Source: Euryarchaeota archaeon UBA111
Lineage (GTDB): Archaea; Thermoplasmatota; Poseidoniia; Poseidoniales; Poseidoniaceae
Length of the DNA: 15,150 nucleotides
Reading direction: 5' to 3'
Assembly: GCA_002506025.1 (NCBI GenBank)
Contig: DAWS01000143.1
Coordinates: 12,135-27,284 of the forward strand
Below are positions 14,988 to 15,150 of this stretch, piece after piece. The translations under genes and the position numbers were made by a program. The notes under the pieces were generated by a model, which was given only the letters and a program-made list of their open reading frames with translations, was not told the DNA's origin and did no database searches. Every line of letters starts with the position of its first letter. Within the stretch, counting starts at the first letter, position 1.

Positions 14988-15150
14988 TTATGAATTAAGT
15001 TCGGTTGAAATAGTCAAACCCACCAATATATCTCCAGTGTTTTCATTAATCTCGTCTATTTCAATGCCTAGCTTTTTCAAACCATCAATCGTTAATTCAG
15101 GCTTACCATCAATAATCGACATGCTCAGTTTTTGACATAAACTACCAATG
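14988..15150 (-). CDS. C-terminal end of an unidentified gene (cut by window edge)
   Basis: An open frame on the minus strand enters at the right edge and stops at TAA 14988-14990. About 53 residues are visible, ending TGDILVGLTISTELNS. It contains an internal ATG at 15122 that would give a 44-residue product, but no SD supports it and the frame is open upstream, so a C-terminal fragment is more likely. The visible part is acidic and mixed helix/strand in character, with no motif I recognise. It lies 45 bp upstream of tldD on the same strand and could be its operon partner. Confidence 0.5.
   Translation of the reverse strand, partial: IGSLCQKLSMSIIDGKPELTIDGLKKLGIEIDEINENTGDILVGLTISTELNS

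Noticed and set aside
1..15150. CRISPR array, tRNA/rRNA, IS element or integrated phage
   Set aside because: No spaced repeats, tRNA-like folds, transposase or integrase were seen; the baseplate-like gene stands alone without phage neighbours.

Overview
The window reads as a compact, AT-leaning archaeal chromosome segment. The archaeal assignment rests on four things: a multi-OB-fold replication protein A (RPA) with a zinc finger beside its COG3390-type RPA-associated partner, a type IV pilin with the archaeal VSPVIA signature, an archaeal-type isoprenyl diphosphate synthase, and a Tad/Epd-like secretion ATPase with two small platform proteins. Gene style and family mix suggest a marine euryarchaeon, perhaps Marine Group II/Poseidoniales or a relative. 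That placement is inference; no marker gene settles it. I found no rRNA, tRNA, CRISPR array, IS element or integrase.

Layout, left to right. Bases 50-1051 (+) encode MoaA (molybdenum cofactor). It converges tail to tail, with overlapping stop codons, on a type IV pilin-like gene (1048-1542, -). Upstream of the pilin is an isoprenyl diphosphate synthase (1622-2599, -). Divergent from that is a 384-residue HemC-fold protein (2683-3837, +) that has lost the residues needed for porphobilinogen deaminase chemistry. A short coiled-coil protein (3840-4412, -) shares a 150-bp intergenic region with a 590-residue protein carrying three N-terminal SAP-like repeats (4563-6335, +).

Everything from 6338 to the right edge is on the minus strand. 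Read in transcription order from the right edge it contains: the C-terminal end of an unidentified gene, TldD and TldE (overlapping by 4 bp), a 150-bp regulatory gap with a possible 33-codon leader ORF, RPA, the RPA-associated protein, a 117-residue protein resembling a phage baseplate/DNA-circularisation domain, two split TadB/TadC-like platform proteins, and the TadA/CpaF-like ATPase. The genes from RPA to TadA are spaced 62 bp or less, so they may form one transcript joining ssDNA-binding and pilus/secretion functions.

The observations most worth following are the HemC-like pseudoenzyme, the baseplate-like domain inside the Tad-like gene run, the RPA-Tad gene order next to a SAP-repeat protein, and the strong Shine-Dalgarno (SD) with a small ORF in the RPA leader. 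Family assignments are from reading motifs by eye; no database search was run.
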